Positions 1 through 8,601 of a DNA stretch of 64,000 nucleotides are shown one piece after another. The notes below the pieces were generated by a model, which did not search any database, had not been told where the DNA came from, and was given only the letters and a program-made list of their open reading frames with translations. Where the stretch lies: positions 3,534,001 to 3,598,000 of the forward strand of contig NZ_QBDT01000001.1 in assembly GCF_004124325.1 (NCBI RefSeq), in the 5' to 3' direction. The translations under genes were made by a program, and so were the position numbers. Source of the DNA: Streptomyces sp. L2 (GTDB lineage Bacteria > Actinomycetota > Actinomycetes > Streptomycetales > Streptomycetaceae). Position 1 is the first letter of the stretch, and the number at the start of each line of letters is the position of its first letter.

Positions 1-70
1 GACGACGGCCCCCGCCGGGACTGGCATCCCGAACGAGGGCCTGACCGATCAGGAAGCAAACCTCTTCCCG

Positions 71-937
71 ATGGCTGACTCGCAGTTTAACGCGCGCCTG
101 CGCGCCGACGCCGGAGCTCCCACTTCCGGCGTGATTCACGTACGCACCCGGCTGACGGCCGACTTCACCGTGATCTCCAACGCCCTCGCCCAGCGGCGCG
201 GCAGCGCGGTCACGATCGGCGTCGCGGCGTACATCGCCTCGCTCCCCGACGGCGCCCCCGTGACCGTCTCCGCCCTGTGCGCGCACTTCGCCGAGGGCGA
301 GATCCTGATCTCGCGGGCGCTGCGGGAGCTGGAGGGCGCCGGGTACCTGGAACGCCGCCGCGAGCGACTGGCGAGCGGGCAGATCCGGACGCGGACGTTC
401 TTCTACGACGTACCCGGCGGCGCCGCCCCCGACCCCGGTACCCCACCGAAGCCGCCCCGGCCCCGAAGCTCCCCGAGCACGGAGAAGGCCGTACCCGAAG
501 TCGTCGTACGGGAAGCGGCCGCGCCCCCGGAGGCACGGCCCTCGCTCGCCTCGCTCTCCGACGCCGATCCCGAGGCAGTCGACGTGCTGCGTTCGCTGCG
601 CCGCGTGGATCCGCGTCTGGTGCTGTCGGAGCGGGAGGCCGTACGGCTGGCTCCGGCCGTCGGCGCGTGGCTGGCGGCCGGGGTCGGGCGTTCCCAGATC
701 ATTTCGTTGCTGACCGCCGGGCTCCCGGACCACCTGCTGGTCCGCCCGGCCGGCATCCTCGCCTTCCGCCTCCGCGAGACCCCGCTCCCCGCACCCCCAC
801 CGCTGCCCCCGGCCCCGTCCCGGCCACCGGTACGTCCCCTGCAGACCTGCGAGGGCGGCTGCGAACGCGCCATCCGCGCGGGCGGCCCCGACCGCTGCCG
901 CGACTGCCGGACGGCCGCAGCGACCCGTGCTGCCTGA
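71..937 (+). CDS. Winged-helix DNA-binding protein with C-terminal Cys cluster
   Basis: 288-aa protein from ATG. Residues about 45-110 look like a winged helix-turn-helix: an acidic helix, a recognition-like segment (ISRALRELEGAGYLERRRER) and a wing. A Pro-rich linker (about 118-160), a second helical region (about 165-235) and a Pro-rich tail follow. The C-terminus carries C260, C264, C276 and C279 in a C-x3-C ... C-x2-C arrangement that could bind zinc. The family is common in Streptomyces as a helix-turn-helix protein of unknown role. The frame is open upstream to the window edge, so an earlier start outside the window cannot be excluded, and GTG at 131 is an alternative. The target and regulation are unknown. 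Confidence 0.75.
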   Translation: MADSQFNARLRADAGAPTSGVIHVRTRLTADFTVISNALAQRRGSAVTIGVAAYIASLPDGAPVTVSALCAHFAEGEILISRALRELEGAGYLERRRERLASGQIRTRTFFYDVPGGAAPDPGTPPKPPRPRSSPSTEKAVPEVVVREAAAPPEARPSLASLSDADPEAVDVLRSLRRVDPRLVLSEREAVRLAPAVGAWLAAGVGRSQIISLLTAGLPDHLLVRPAGILAFRLRETPLPAPPPLPPAPSRPPVRPLQTCEGGCERAIRAGGPDRCRDCRTAAATRAA

Positions 938-980
938 CTGAGGGGGCCGTGGCCTTCGGGTCGGCCCGTGCTCTACGTCC

Positions 981-1385
981 TCAACGTTCCGGTGTCAGCA
1001 GGGGTTTGATGTCCAGGATCGGGGTTCCGTCGAGGGTTTCCAGGCCGTTGACGTGGACTCGGGTGCCGGTGATGGCGGTGATGTGGACGGTGTGCAGGCC
1101 GATCGGGTTGGGGCGGTCCGGGGAGCGGGTGGCGAAGACGCCGGTGCGGGGGCGGGTGAGGTCGCCGCGCGGGTGGACGGTGAGCGTGTCGCGGTCGGCG
1201 CGGTCCAGCCAGGTGAGGAGCAGGACGTCCGTTCCGGGGGTGAGGCCGTCCAGGGCGGGGGCGTACCGCTCGTCGAGGACCAGCCAGGCGTCCGGGGCGC
1301 CCTCGTCGGGCTGCCGGGGTGCGTCGGCCAGGTCGGTCAGCGTCGATTCCACGCGGCCGATCGGGTGCAGGGTGTGTGCGGTCAC
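981..1385 (-). CDS. TrmO-like (UPF0066/TsaA) tRNA m6t6A37 methyltransferase
   Basis: 134-aa protein starting at GTG 1385. It matches the TsaA/UPF0066 fold: HPIGRVES near the N-terminus, the conserved loop RSPDRPNPIG at residues 87-96 and DIKPLL at 125-130. In E. coli TrmO this domain uses S-adenosylmethionine to N6-methylate t6A at position 37 of threonine tRNAs. This copy is only the core domain, without the C-terminal extension of the 235-aa E. coli enzyme, as is usual in actinobacteria. The frame stays open to 1571, but only the chosen start leaves the family N-terminus intact. It converges on the upstream wHTH gene and runs divergently from the nuclease at 1504. The specific tRNA substrate is inferred from the family. 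Confidence 0.8.
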   Translation of the reverse strand: MTAHTLHPIGRVESTLTDLADAPRQPDEGAPDAWLVLDERYAPALDGLTPGTDVLLLTWLDRADRDTLTVHPRGDLTRPRTGVFATRSPDRPNPIGLHTVHITAITGTRVHVNGLETLDGTPILDIKPLLTPER

Positions 1386-1503
1386 GGGGAGTTGATCCCT
1401 TCGGGGGCCGGGAGGGGGCTGGTACAGCTTGGTGCAGGGTCCGGTTCGGCGGTCGGGCGAACACGCCGGGGCCTTCGCGAGGGTGGGTTTACGATCAGCC
1501 GTC

Positions 1504-2403
1504 ATGGACTGGGTCGAGCGTGCGGCGAAGCTACGGCAGTGGAGCCGGGACGGGGTACGGGCGCCGCACAAGCCCCTGCTGCTGCTCTACGCGCTGGGCC
1601 GGTTCCAGGAGGATGCCGAAGGGCGGCTGGTCTACAGCGCGGTGGAGAGTGAGCTGCGGCAACTCCTCGCGGAGTACGGGCCGGTGAGGCCGACGACGCC
1701 CGCCTATCCCTTCCATCATCTGGTGAGCGACGGCGTGTGGGAGGTCCGGACCGACCAGGGGCCGGGCAGTCCCGGCACGGGCGTACGGCTGCTGCGGGCG
1801 TCCGGGGCCACCGGGCGGCTGGCCCCCGACCTGCGGGCGGCGCTGCTGCGGGAGCCGTCACTGCTGGGCCGTATCGCCCGGGTGCTGCTGGACCTGCACT
1901 TCCCGCCCTCCCTGCACCCGGACCTGTGCGAGGCGGTGGGACTGGAACTGGAGTCGGCGGAGGCCGGTGCGCCGGGCACACCCGCACGGCGGCAGCGGGA
2001 CCGGCGGATGCGGGAGCTGGTGCTGACCGCCTACGAGTACCAGTGCGCCTTCTGCGGCTACGACGGCATGCTCGACTCCGGGCCCGTCGGGCTGGAGGCC
2101 GCGCACGTGCGGTGGTGGGCCTTCGACGGGCCGGACGACGTCGACAACGGGGTGTGCCTGTGCTCGCTGCACCACAAGCTCTTCGACAAGGGTGTCCTCG
2201 GGATAGGTGAGGGCCACCGGGTCCTCGTCTCGCAGCGGTTCGTCGGGCGGAGTGCGGCCGCTCGCGCCCACGTCACCGCGCTCGCGGGGCGGCCGCTGAT
2301 CGGGCCGCAGCCCGGCATCGCGCCGGTCGCGGCGGCCCACCGGTCCTGGCACGCCGGCCAGGTCTTCCGCGGTGCGCCCCGGACCGCCGCCGCCCCCGTC
2401 TGA
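1504..2403 (+). CDS. Phosphorothioate-DNA-binding type IV restriction endonuclease (SprMcrA-like, SBD-HNH)
   Basis: 299 aa. The N-terminal half resembles the sulfur-binding domain of ScoMcrA/SprMcrA: HKPLLLLYALGRF (22-34), YPFHHLVSDGVW (68-79) and an SLLGRIARVLLDLHFP helix (119-134). The C-terminal half is an HNH nuclease with C181-x2-C184, AAH201, DNGVCLC (214-220) and HH223-224. There is no SRA domain, which fits the two-domain SprMcrA type (S. pristinaespiralis) rather than the three-domain ScoMcrA. Proteins of this family cut DNA carrying phosphorothioate links and so exclude Dnd-modified DNA. No dnd genes are visible here, which suits such a role. The start is ATG 1504; the open frame extends to 1429 but adds non-family sequence. 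Assignment rests on remembered motifs, not a search. Confidence 0.8.
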   Translation: MDWVERAAKLRQWSRDGVRAPHKPLLLLYALGRFQEDAEGRLVYSAVESELRQLLAEYGPVRPTTPAYPFHHLVSDGVWEVRTDQGPGSPGTGVRLLRASGATGRLAPDLRAALLREPSLLGRIARVLLDLHFPPSLHPDLCEAVGLELESAEAGAPGTPARRQRDRRMRELVLTAYEYQCAFCGYDGMLDSGPVGLEAAHVRWWAFDGPDDVDNGVCLCSLHHKLFDKGVLGIGEGHRVLVSQRFVGRSAAARAHVTALAGRPLIGPQPGIAPVAAAHRSWHAGQVFRGAPRTAAAPV

Positions 2404-2431
2404 CCGTGGGCCCAGGGCTCAAGGCTCCGGC

Positions 2432-3205
2432 TCAGGTGTTCCAGGTCTCGTCGTACGGGTCGTGCGGTACCGGGACCGGGTGGGCCGAGGTGACCTTCAG
2501 GTACGGGATGAGGCCGTTGTTCACCGGGTCGCGCGTCCGGAGCGGGGTGTAGGTGCCGGTCACCTCCAGCCAGGCGTCGGGGCGGAGGACCGGCGGGAGC
2601 TTGCCGGTCAGGGCGATCTTCACGGGGCGGGCGTCCGCCGCGCAGCAGTTGAGGGCCATGCGGACCAGGTAGGGGGCGCCCTTGCGGTCCAGGGCGAGGA
2701 AGCCGGTGACGCGGACGGGGCGGTGGTGCAGGGAGCGGCCGTGGTCGTAGGCGGCCCGGCCCGCGTAGTCGACGAGGCTGAGGGGGAGAGGGGTGTCGCC
2801 AGGTGGCAGGGCGGTGTAGCCGAACGGTTTCTGGAGGGCCGTGCCGGTGCGCAGGGCGCTGTAGGAGCCGAGGGCGGGCGGCGCGATGAGGATCAGGGCG
2901 AGGACAGGGAGGACCAGGAGCCAGGAGATGCGGGGCTCGGGGTGGGCGTGGTCGGGGTGGTCGAGGTGCCCGGCGTGGTCGGGGCGCGTGGGGGTGGGCG
3001 GGGCCTGGTTCGCGGGGGTGGGGCGGTTGTGGCGTCGGTCGTACCAGGCCGTCGCCAGTGCGGCCACGATCAGGACCGCTCCCGACGCCAGCAGCAGCGG
3101 GCGTAGACCCGCTTTGACGTAGCGGAGGTAGAGGTCGGTCAGGCCCGCGTGGAGGAGGGCCGCGCCGAGCAGGAACAGGGTCGCCGCCTGTGCCGGGCGG
3201 TTCAC
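2432..3205 (-). CDS. TIGR03943/DUF1980 family protein (permease partner)
   Basis: 257-aa protein from GTG 3205, which forms a 4-bp GTGA overlap with the stop of the upstream permease gene. Two membrane segments lie near the N-terminus (about 7-25 and 34-54) and a third at about 94-113. Between the second and third is a His/Asp-rich cytoplasmic or lumenal loop (DHAGHLDHPDHAHP, residues 76-89). The C-terminal soluble domain contains NCCAADARPVK and the OB-like segment WLEVTGTY typical of TIGR03943. Family members are almost always paired with a DUF318 permease, as here, and the pair is presumed to form one transport system. The His-rich loop hints at metal, but the substrate is not known. Confidence 0.8.
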   Translation of the reverse strand: MNRPAQAATLFLLGAALLHAGLTDLYLRYVKAGLRPLLLASGAVLIVAALATAWYDRRHNRPTPANQAPPTPTRPDHAGHLDHPDHAHPEPRISWLLVLPVLALILIAPPALGSYSALRTGTALQKPFGYTALPPGDTPLPLSLVDYAGRAAYDHGRSLHHRPVRVTGFLALDRKGAPYLVRMALNCCAADARPVKIALTGKLPPVLRPDAWLEVTGTYTPLRTRDPVNNGLIPYLKVTSAHPVPVPHDPYDETWNT

Positions 3206-4233
3206 AGCAGCACCGCTGCGGTGACGATGCCGCCCGCCACGGCCAGGGCGAACGTCGCCGGGGCGAAACGCAGTGCGAAACCGCGGCCGAAAGTGCCGGC
3301 CTGCATCGCGAACAGCTTGAGGTCGATCATCGGGCCCACCACCAGGAACACCAGCTTGGCCGTCAGGGAGAACTGGGTGAGGGAGGCCGCCACGAACGCG
3401 TCCGCCTCCGAGCAGATCGAGAGCAGTACGGCGAGGACGGCCAGGGCCAGGATCGACAGCACCGGGGTGTCCGCCGCCGTACGCAGCCAGGTCGCCGGGG
3501 TCGCCGCCTTCAGCGTGGCCGCGGCCATCGCGCCGAGCACCAGGAAGCCGCCCGCGTGCACGGTGTCGTGGCGCACCGAGTTCCAGAACGTCTCCCCCTT
3601 CGTCGCGCCCTCGTGCGGGGCGTGCGCGGGCAGTCGTAGCCAGTCCGTGCGGCCCAGCCGCTGCCACAGCCAGCCCATCGCGCACGCCACCAGCAGGCTG
3701 CCGAGGAAGCGGGCCAGGACCATCTCCGGGTTCCGGGGGAAGGCGACCGCCGTCGCGGTCAGCACGATCGGGTTGATCGCGGGCGCGGACAGGAGGAAGG
3801 CCAGGGCGGCGGCCGGGGTGACGCCCCGGCGGACCAGCGCGCCGGCCACGGGCACCGACGCGCACTCGCAGCCCGGCAGCACCGCGCCCGCCAGCCCGGC
3901 CACCGGTACGGCCAGCGCGGGGCGGGCGGGCAGGGCGCGGGCGAAGAAGGAGGGCGGGACGAACACCGCGATCCCCGCCGAGAGCAGCACTCCCAGCACC
4001 AGGAAGGGCAGCGCCTGGACGGTCACGGCCACGAACACCGTCATCCAGGTCTGCATCACGGGAGTGCCGAGGGCTCCGCGCAGGGGGGACTGGGCGAGGA
4101 CCGCGAGGAGGAGGGTGAGGGTGAGGACCAGGGGGGAGGTCAGGCGGCGGGGGCGGTCAGGGTGTGGAGCGGGGGTGGAAGCGGCAGGGGGCGCCTTGAG
4201 GGGTGTGGTTGTGGTGTGTTCGGTTGTGGCCAC
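3202..4233 (-). CDS. Permease, DUF318/YraQ (ArsP-like) family
   Basis: 343-aa polytopic membrane protein with about eight hydrophobic segments. The start is GTG 4233 with an AGGGA ribosome-binding site; the frame is open to 4347 but that extension is not hydrophobic or family-like. The conserved half-site GCECASVPVAGALVRRG (121-137) and SAPAINPIVL (149-158) are hallmarks of DUF318 permeases. Its translation is coupled to the TIGR03943 gene by a 4-bp overlap. Relatives include the organoarsenical exporter ArsP and uncharacterised YraQ proteins. No arsenic or zinc gene is adjacent and I saw no Zur-like palindrome in the 107 bp to the divergent channel gene, so the substrate is open. Confidence 0.85.
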   Translation of the reverse strand: MATTEHTTTTPLKAPPAASTPAPHPDRPRRLTSPLVLTLTLLLAVLAQSPLRGALGTPVMQTWMTVFVAVTVQALPFLVLGVLLSAGIAVFVPPSFFARALPARPALAVPVAGLAGAVLPGCECASVPVAGALVRRGVTPAAALAFLLSAPAINPIVLTATAVAFPRNPEMVLARFLGSLLVACAMGWLWQRLGRTDWLRLPAHAPHEGATKGETFWNSVRHDTVHAGGFLVLGAMAAATLKAATPATWLRTAADTPVLSILALAVLAVLLSICSEADAFVAASLTQFSLTAKLVFLVVGPMIDLKLFAMQAGTFGRGFALRFAPATFALAVAGGIVTAAVLL

Positions 4234-4340
4234 TGGTGTCCCTCCGGCTGTGTGCTCCCTCGCTCTCGGTACGCGGGTCACTGCCGCCGTGTTCAGGCGT
4301 TTCTGGAACCGGACGGGTTCTTGGGGCAGTCTTTTCCCTC

Positions 4341-6257
4341 GTGGCAAGCGTTCCCTTTCAAGCTGCGCCCGGTGATCCGTCGTCGCACATGGTGGTGTGC
4401 GGCGACGACGGGCTCGCGCACCGGCTGGCCGCCGAGTTGCGCGGAGTGTACGGCGAGCAGGTCGTCCTCGTCGTACCGCCGCACGAGCGCACGGTGGGCA
4501 CGCCGGTCGTCGGCCGGGCGCGTGCCGCTTCCGTAGCCTTGTTCGACCGGGTGGTCAGTGCCGCCGTCGGGCGCGGGGCGGGGAACGGGAGCGGGAACGG
4601 TTCCGCGGGGGTGGGCCATGGTGGTGGAACGGCTCAACGGGCCGATGCCGAGCGCGTGGTGGAGGCCGCTGAACTGACCGAGGCCGTGTTCGCCGAGGCC
4701 GGTGTGGAGCGGGCCGCCGCGCTCGCGCTCGTGTACGAGGACGACGAGACCAACATCCGGGCCGCCCTGACCGCACGCCGGCTCAATCCGTGCGTCCGAC
4801 TCGTGTTACGGCTCTACAACCGGCGGTTGGGGCAGCATATCGAGCAACTTCTCGATCATACGGCTGCGTTGGCCGCCGGGGACGGGAGTGACGGGGGGTC
4901 GCCTCGACCGGACGCCGCTTCTACGACCGTGCTGTCCGACGCCGATACGGCCGCCCCCGCGCTGGCCGCGACCGCTGTCGCCGGTACCAGCAAGGTCGTA
5001 CAGACCGAGGGGCTGTTGCTGCGGGCCGTGGAGCGGCTGCCGGCCGGGACCGGGCGGCCCGCCGAACCGGGGCTGTGCACGCTGGCGTTGCTGTCGGCGA
5101 CCAGTACCGATCCCGCCGGGGCGGACGGGTCCGAGGGCAGCGGGGAGCACGGGCCGCGACTGCTGCCGGACGACGAGGAGGTACGGCGGGCCGGGGCGCG
5201 GGGCTCCGTGGTGCTGGAGCAGGTGACCTCCTCGGACGGGTCGGTCTCGGGGGCCGCCGCCGGGCGCGGGGTGGGGGCCGCGGTACCGCCGCTGGGTTCG
5301 CTGTTCTCGCCCCGGCTGCGGTGGTCGCTGGCCGGGCTGGTGGGGTGCGTCGTCGCGCTCGGCGTCGCCTTGTCGGTGGTGACCGGAATTCATCCGCTGA
5401 GGGCGTTCTATCTGACGCTGCTCGATCTGTTCGCCATCGACGATCCGGCGATCGGGGCGTCCCTGGGGCGGCAGATCCTGCAACTCCTGTCCGGGCTGGT
5501 CGGGTTGCTGTTGCTGCCGGTGCTGCTGGCGGCCGTCCTGGAGGGGCTGGGCACCTTCCGTACGGCGTCCGCGCTGCGGAAGCCCCCGCGTGGGCTGGGC
5601 GGGCACGTGGTGCTGCTCGGGCTGGGGAAGATCGGCACGCGGGTGCTGACCCGGCTGCGGGAACTGCACATTCCCGTGGTGTGCGTGGAGTCCGACCCGG
5701 AGGCGCGGGGGCTGGCCACGGCTCGGCGGCTGCGGGTGCCGGTGGTGCTGGGGGATGTGACGCAGGAAGGGGTGCTGGAGGCGGCGAAGATCCACCGGGC
5801 GCATGCGCTGCTGTCGGTGACGAGTTCCGACACGACGAATCTGGAGGCCGTGCTGTACGCGCGGTCCGTGCGGCCGGATCTTCGGGTGGTGCTACGGCTG
5901 TACGACGACGACTTCGCCACGGCGGTGTACCGGACTCTGCGGGCCGCGCATCCGCTGGCTCAGACGCGGAGCCGGAGTGTGTCGCACTTGGCCGCACCGG
6001 GGTTCGCGGGGGCGATGCTGGGGCGGCAGGTGCTGGGGGCGATTCCGGTCGAGCGGAGGGTGTTGGTGTTCGCCGCGGTGGACGTGGGTGGGCATGTGGA
6101 GTTGGAGGGGCGGGCGTTGGGGGAGGCGTTCCGGGCCGGGGCGTGGAGGGTGCTGGCGTTGGAGGGGCGGGCTGAGGTCGGCCGGGACTATGTTCTCCGG
6201 GCCGGTGACAGGGTTGTCGTCGCCGCGACTCGACGAGGCCTCGCCAGCCTCCGCTGA
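4341..6257 (+). CDS. Large RCK/TrkA-N NAD-binding, ion-channel-like membrane protein (contains TTA codon)
   Basis: 638 aa if GTG 4341 is used; ATG 4389 is the alternative and neither has a strong ribosome-binding site. Residues about 17-170 form a first Rossmann-like RCK domain (MVVCGDDGLAHRLAAEL). A variable linker follows, then two membrane helices (about 325-345 and 378-400) flanking a short loop, then a second canonical TrkA-N domain (HVVLLGLGKIGTRVL, about 422-436, and VVLGDVTQEGVL) with a TrkA-C-like tail. The architecture is like CASTOR/POLLUX or prokaryotic RCK channels, but the loop reads LLDLFAIDDPAIG and lacks a TVGYG selectivity filter. Leu156 is a TTA codon (4806-4808), the only in-frame TTA I found in the window, so translation should depend on the bldA tRNA. 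Ion specificity is unknown. Confidence 0.75.
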   Translation: MASVPFQAAPGDPSSHMVVCGDDGLAHRLAAELRGVYGEQVVLVVPPHERTVGTPVVGRARAASVALFDRVVSAAVGRGAGNGSGNGSAGVGHGGGTAQRADAERVVEAAELTEAVFAEAGVERAAALALVYEDDETNIRAALTARRLNPCVRLVLRLYNRRLGQHIEQLLDHTAALAAGDGSDGGSPRPDAASTTVLSDADTAAPALAATAVAGTSKVVQTEGLLLRAVERLPAGTGRPAEPGLCTLALLSATSTDPAGADGSEGSGEHGPRLLPDDEEVRRAGARGSVVLEQVTSSDGSVSGAAAGRGVGAAVPPLGSLFSPRLRWSLAGLVGCVVALGVALSVVTGIHPLRAFYLTLLDLFAIDDPAIGASLGRQILQLLSGLVGLLLLPVLLAAVLEGLGTFRTASALRKPPRGLGGHVVLLGLGKIGTRVLTRLRELHIPVVCVESDPEARGLATARRLRVPVVLGDVTQEGVLEAAKIHRAHALLSVTSSDTTNLEAVLYARSVRPDLRVVLRLYDDDFATAVYRTLRAAHPLAQTRSRSVSHLAAPGFAGAMLGRQVLGAIPVERRVLVFAAVDVGGHVELEGRALGEAFRAGAWRVLALEGRAEVGRDYVLRAGDRVVVAATRRGLASLR

Positions 6258-6655
6258 CCCCCGGGGGCTCCGCCCCCTGCCCCCCCTTGGCCCACCCACC
6301 CACCCGACTCACTTGGCTGAAAAGTTGCCGCCTCGGGCCGAGGCGCACGCGTTCTCTGCGGCGGGTGGGAGCTCAGGCGGGCGGCTCGCTTGGGTGGGTT
6401 GGGGGGGCGCGCTACGACGGATCGCCGCTGCGGGAAGGCACGCCAAAACCGGCGGACGCCCCGGGGGCGGGGGCGCGCTTCGGCGGATTACTGATGCTCA
6501 GGGGCACGCTCGGACGGGCGGGTGCCCCGGGGGGTGGGGCGCGCGGTGTGCCGCAGCCCTTGTGGGGTGCGGCGCGCCGTCGTTCGCGGGTGGCCGGGGT
6601 GGGCTGTTGGCCTGGGGGTGTGCCGGTTGGGCCGTTGGCAGGGGGCGTCGGAGCT
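6258..6655. repeat. 398-bp gene-free gap with degenerate 66-bp tandem repeat
   Basis: No credible gene. Blocks beginning GGGGCGCGC start at 6404, 6470 and 6536, giving a 66-bp period; the second and third units share the pattern of a GGGGCGCGC start, a GCGG-rich middle and a GCCCCGGGGG end with many substitutions. The 6258-6300 stretch is C-rich and could hold the shared 3' end of the two converging genes, but I saw no strong hairpin there. Confidence 0.5.
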
Positions 6656-8518
6656 TTACAGCGTCGACAGGGCTCTCTGTGTGAAGGACAGTTCCAGGGT
6701 TACCTGTTTGATTCGTTCGTCGACGACCAGGGAGCCGTGGCCGGCGTCGTAGCGGTAGACCTCGTGGGTGGCGCCGCGGGCTTCGAGGCGTTTGACGTAG
6801 TTGTCGATCTGGCGGATGGGGCAGCGGGGGTCGTTGACGCCGGCGGAGATGTAGACGGGGGCCTTGACCTGGTCGACGTAGGTCAGCGGGGAGGACGCCT
6901 CGAAGCGGTCGGGGACCTCCTCGGGGGTGCCGCCCAGCAGTGTGCGGTCCATCGCCTTCAGGGACTCCATCTCGTCGTGGTACGCCGTGACGTAGTCCGC
7001 GACCGGGACGACCGCCACGCCCACCGCCCACGCCTCGGGCTGGACGCCGATGCCGAGCAGGGTGAGGTAGCCGCCCCAGGAGCCGCCGGTGAGGACCAGG
7101 CGGGCGGGGTCGGCGAGGCCGGAGGCGACCGCCCACTCGCGGACCGCGGCCACGTCCTCCAGCTCGATCAGGCCGACCCGGTGCTTGAGCGCGTCGGTCC
7201 AGGCCCGGCCGTACCCCGTGGAGCCGCGGTAGTTCACCCGGACCACCGCGTACCCGTGGTCCACCCAGGCCGCCGGGCCCGCCGCGAACGAGTCGCTGTC
7301 GTGCCAGGTCGGGCCGCCGTGCAGGTCGAAGACGGTGGGGAGGGGACCGGTCGCGCCGGCCGGGCGCTGGACGAGGGCGTGGATGCGGCCTCCGGGGCCG
7401 TCCACCCACACGTCCTCCACGGCCACCGACGGCGGGCACGCCATCCCGGGCGGGTCCAGGACCACGCCGCCCGCGGTCGAGCGGACCGCCGGCGGCTCGG
7501 CGGCCGACGACCACAGGTACTCCACGCTGCCGTCCGGCCGGGCCGTCGCCCCCGAGACCGAGCCGGGCGGGGTCGGCACCCGGGCCAGTTCCGCGCTCGC
7601 CAGGTCGTAGCGGTACAGCTCGCTGCGGGCCTCGTAACTGTGCGCGACCAGCAGTGAGGCGCCGTCCGGGCACCACTCCGCGCTCACGTCGCCGGGCAGG
7701 TCCAGGGCGAGGTCGGTCTGCTCCCCCGTCGCCACGTCCCACACCAGCGGCTCCCAGCGGCCCCGCCGCTGGTGCCCGATGAGCAGCCGGGTGTCGCCGT
7801 CGACCGGGGCGAAGCCCAGCACCTCCAGGCCCAGCTCGACCGTGCCGCCCTCGGTGTCGTCCAGCTCGGCGACCCGTGTCCCGTCCGGGCGCATCACGCG
7901 CAGCGCCGCGTGCATCGCGTCACCGTGCTCGGTGTGCTCGATGACCAGCAGGGAGCCGTCGTGGGAGAGGTCGCCGACGTTCGCCGACTCGCGGTGGCGG
8001 TAGATCTCCACGATCTCCTCGCCGTCCCGCGCGAGGTGGATCGTCGTACCGTCCTCGTCCGTCGAGCGGCCGACCACCGCCGTGCGGCCGTCACGGGACA
8101 GGGCGAGGCCCGCCGGGTAGGAGGGCGCGAGGCCGGGCACGGCCGGGTCGTCCGCGCCGCCGCCGAAGGGCTGGCGGCGCCAGATGCCGAACTCGTCGCC
8201 GTCCTTGTCGTCGAACCACCAGATCCAGGCGCCGTCAGGGGAGAGCACGCCGTCCGTCGTCCCGTTCGGCCGGTCCGTCGCCTGGCGCTGCGCGCCCGTC
8301 GCCCGGTCCCACGCGTACAGCTCGTACGTCCCCGTCGCGTTCGAGACGAACAGGGAGCGGTCCGGCGCGTCCTCCGCCCACTCCGGCAGCGACACCCGCG
8401 GCGCGCGGAAGCGCTTCTCCCAGTCCGGCATCTCCGGCACGTCCCGTGTCTCCGGCACGTCCCCTGTCTCCGGCGACTTCTGCACCTGCGAACCGCCCGG
8501 CGTCCTGCTCTCACTCAT
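6656..8518 (-). CDS. S9 family (prolyl oligopeptidase-like) peptidase
   Basis: 620-aa cytoplasmic protein (no signal peptide). The N-terminal two thirds (about 30-385) are a beta-propeller with repeated LSPDGAWIWW / SRDGRTAVVG / SHDGSLLVIE blades. The C-terminal alpha/beta-hydrolase carries GGSWGGY (catalytic Ser near 480), the Asp in GVNDPRCP (near 564) and the His in AGHGSLV (near 594), the catalytic triad of S9 acylaminoacyl or prolyl oligopeptidases. It would hydrolyse short peptides. ATG 8518 was chosen; ATG 8530 (MTGAMSES) is possible. It ends facing the channel gene at 4341-6257 and diverges from the methyltransferase at 8602. The exact peptide specificity cannot be told from sequence. 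Confidence 0.85.
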   Translation of the reverse strand: MSESRTPGGSQVQKSPETGDVPETRDVPEMPDWEKRFRAPRVSLPEWAEDAPDRSLFVSNATGTYELYAWDRATGAQRQATDRPNGTTDGVLSPDGAWIWWFDDKDGDEFGIWRRQPFGGGADDPAVPGLAPSYPAGLALSRDGRTAVVGRSTDEDGTTIHLARDGEEIVEIYRHRESANVGDLSHDGSLLVIEHTEHGDAMHAALRVMRPDGTRVAELDDTEGGTVELGLEVLGFAPVDGDTRLLIGHQRRGRWEPLVWDVATGEQTDLALDLPGDVSAEWCPDGASLLVAHSYEARSELYRYDLASAELARVPTPPGSVSGATARPDGSVEYLWSSAAEPPAVRSTAGGVVLDPPGMACPPSVAVEDVWVDGPGGRIHALVQRPAGATGPLPTVFDLHGGPTWHDSDSFAAGPAAWVDHGYAVVRVNYRGSTGYGRAWTDALKHRVGLIELEDVAAVREWAVASGLADPARLVLTGGSWGGYLTLLGIGVQPEAWAVGVAVVPVADYVTAYHDEMESLKAMDRTLLGGTPEEVPDRFEASSPLTYVDQVKAPVYISAGVNDPRCPIRQIDNYVKRLEARGATHEVYRYDAGHGSLVVDERIKQVTLELSFTQRALSTL

Positions 8519-8601
8519 GGCACCCGTCATGCGCCCATACTGCCTGGCCGCACCCACAATTCGCTGGCCGCTGTCCGCAGCCTGTGGATAACTTTGCGAT
8601 C

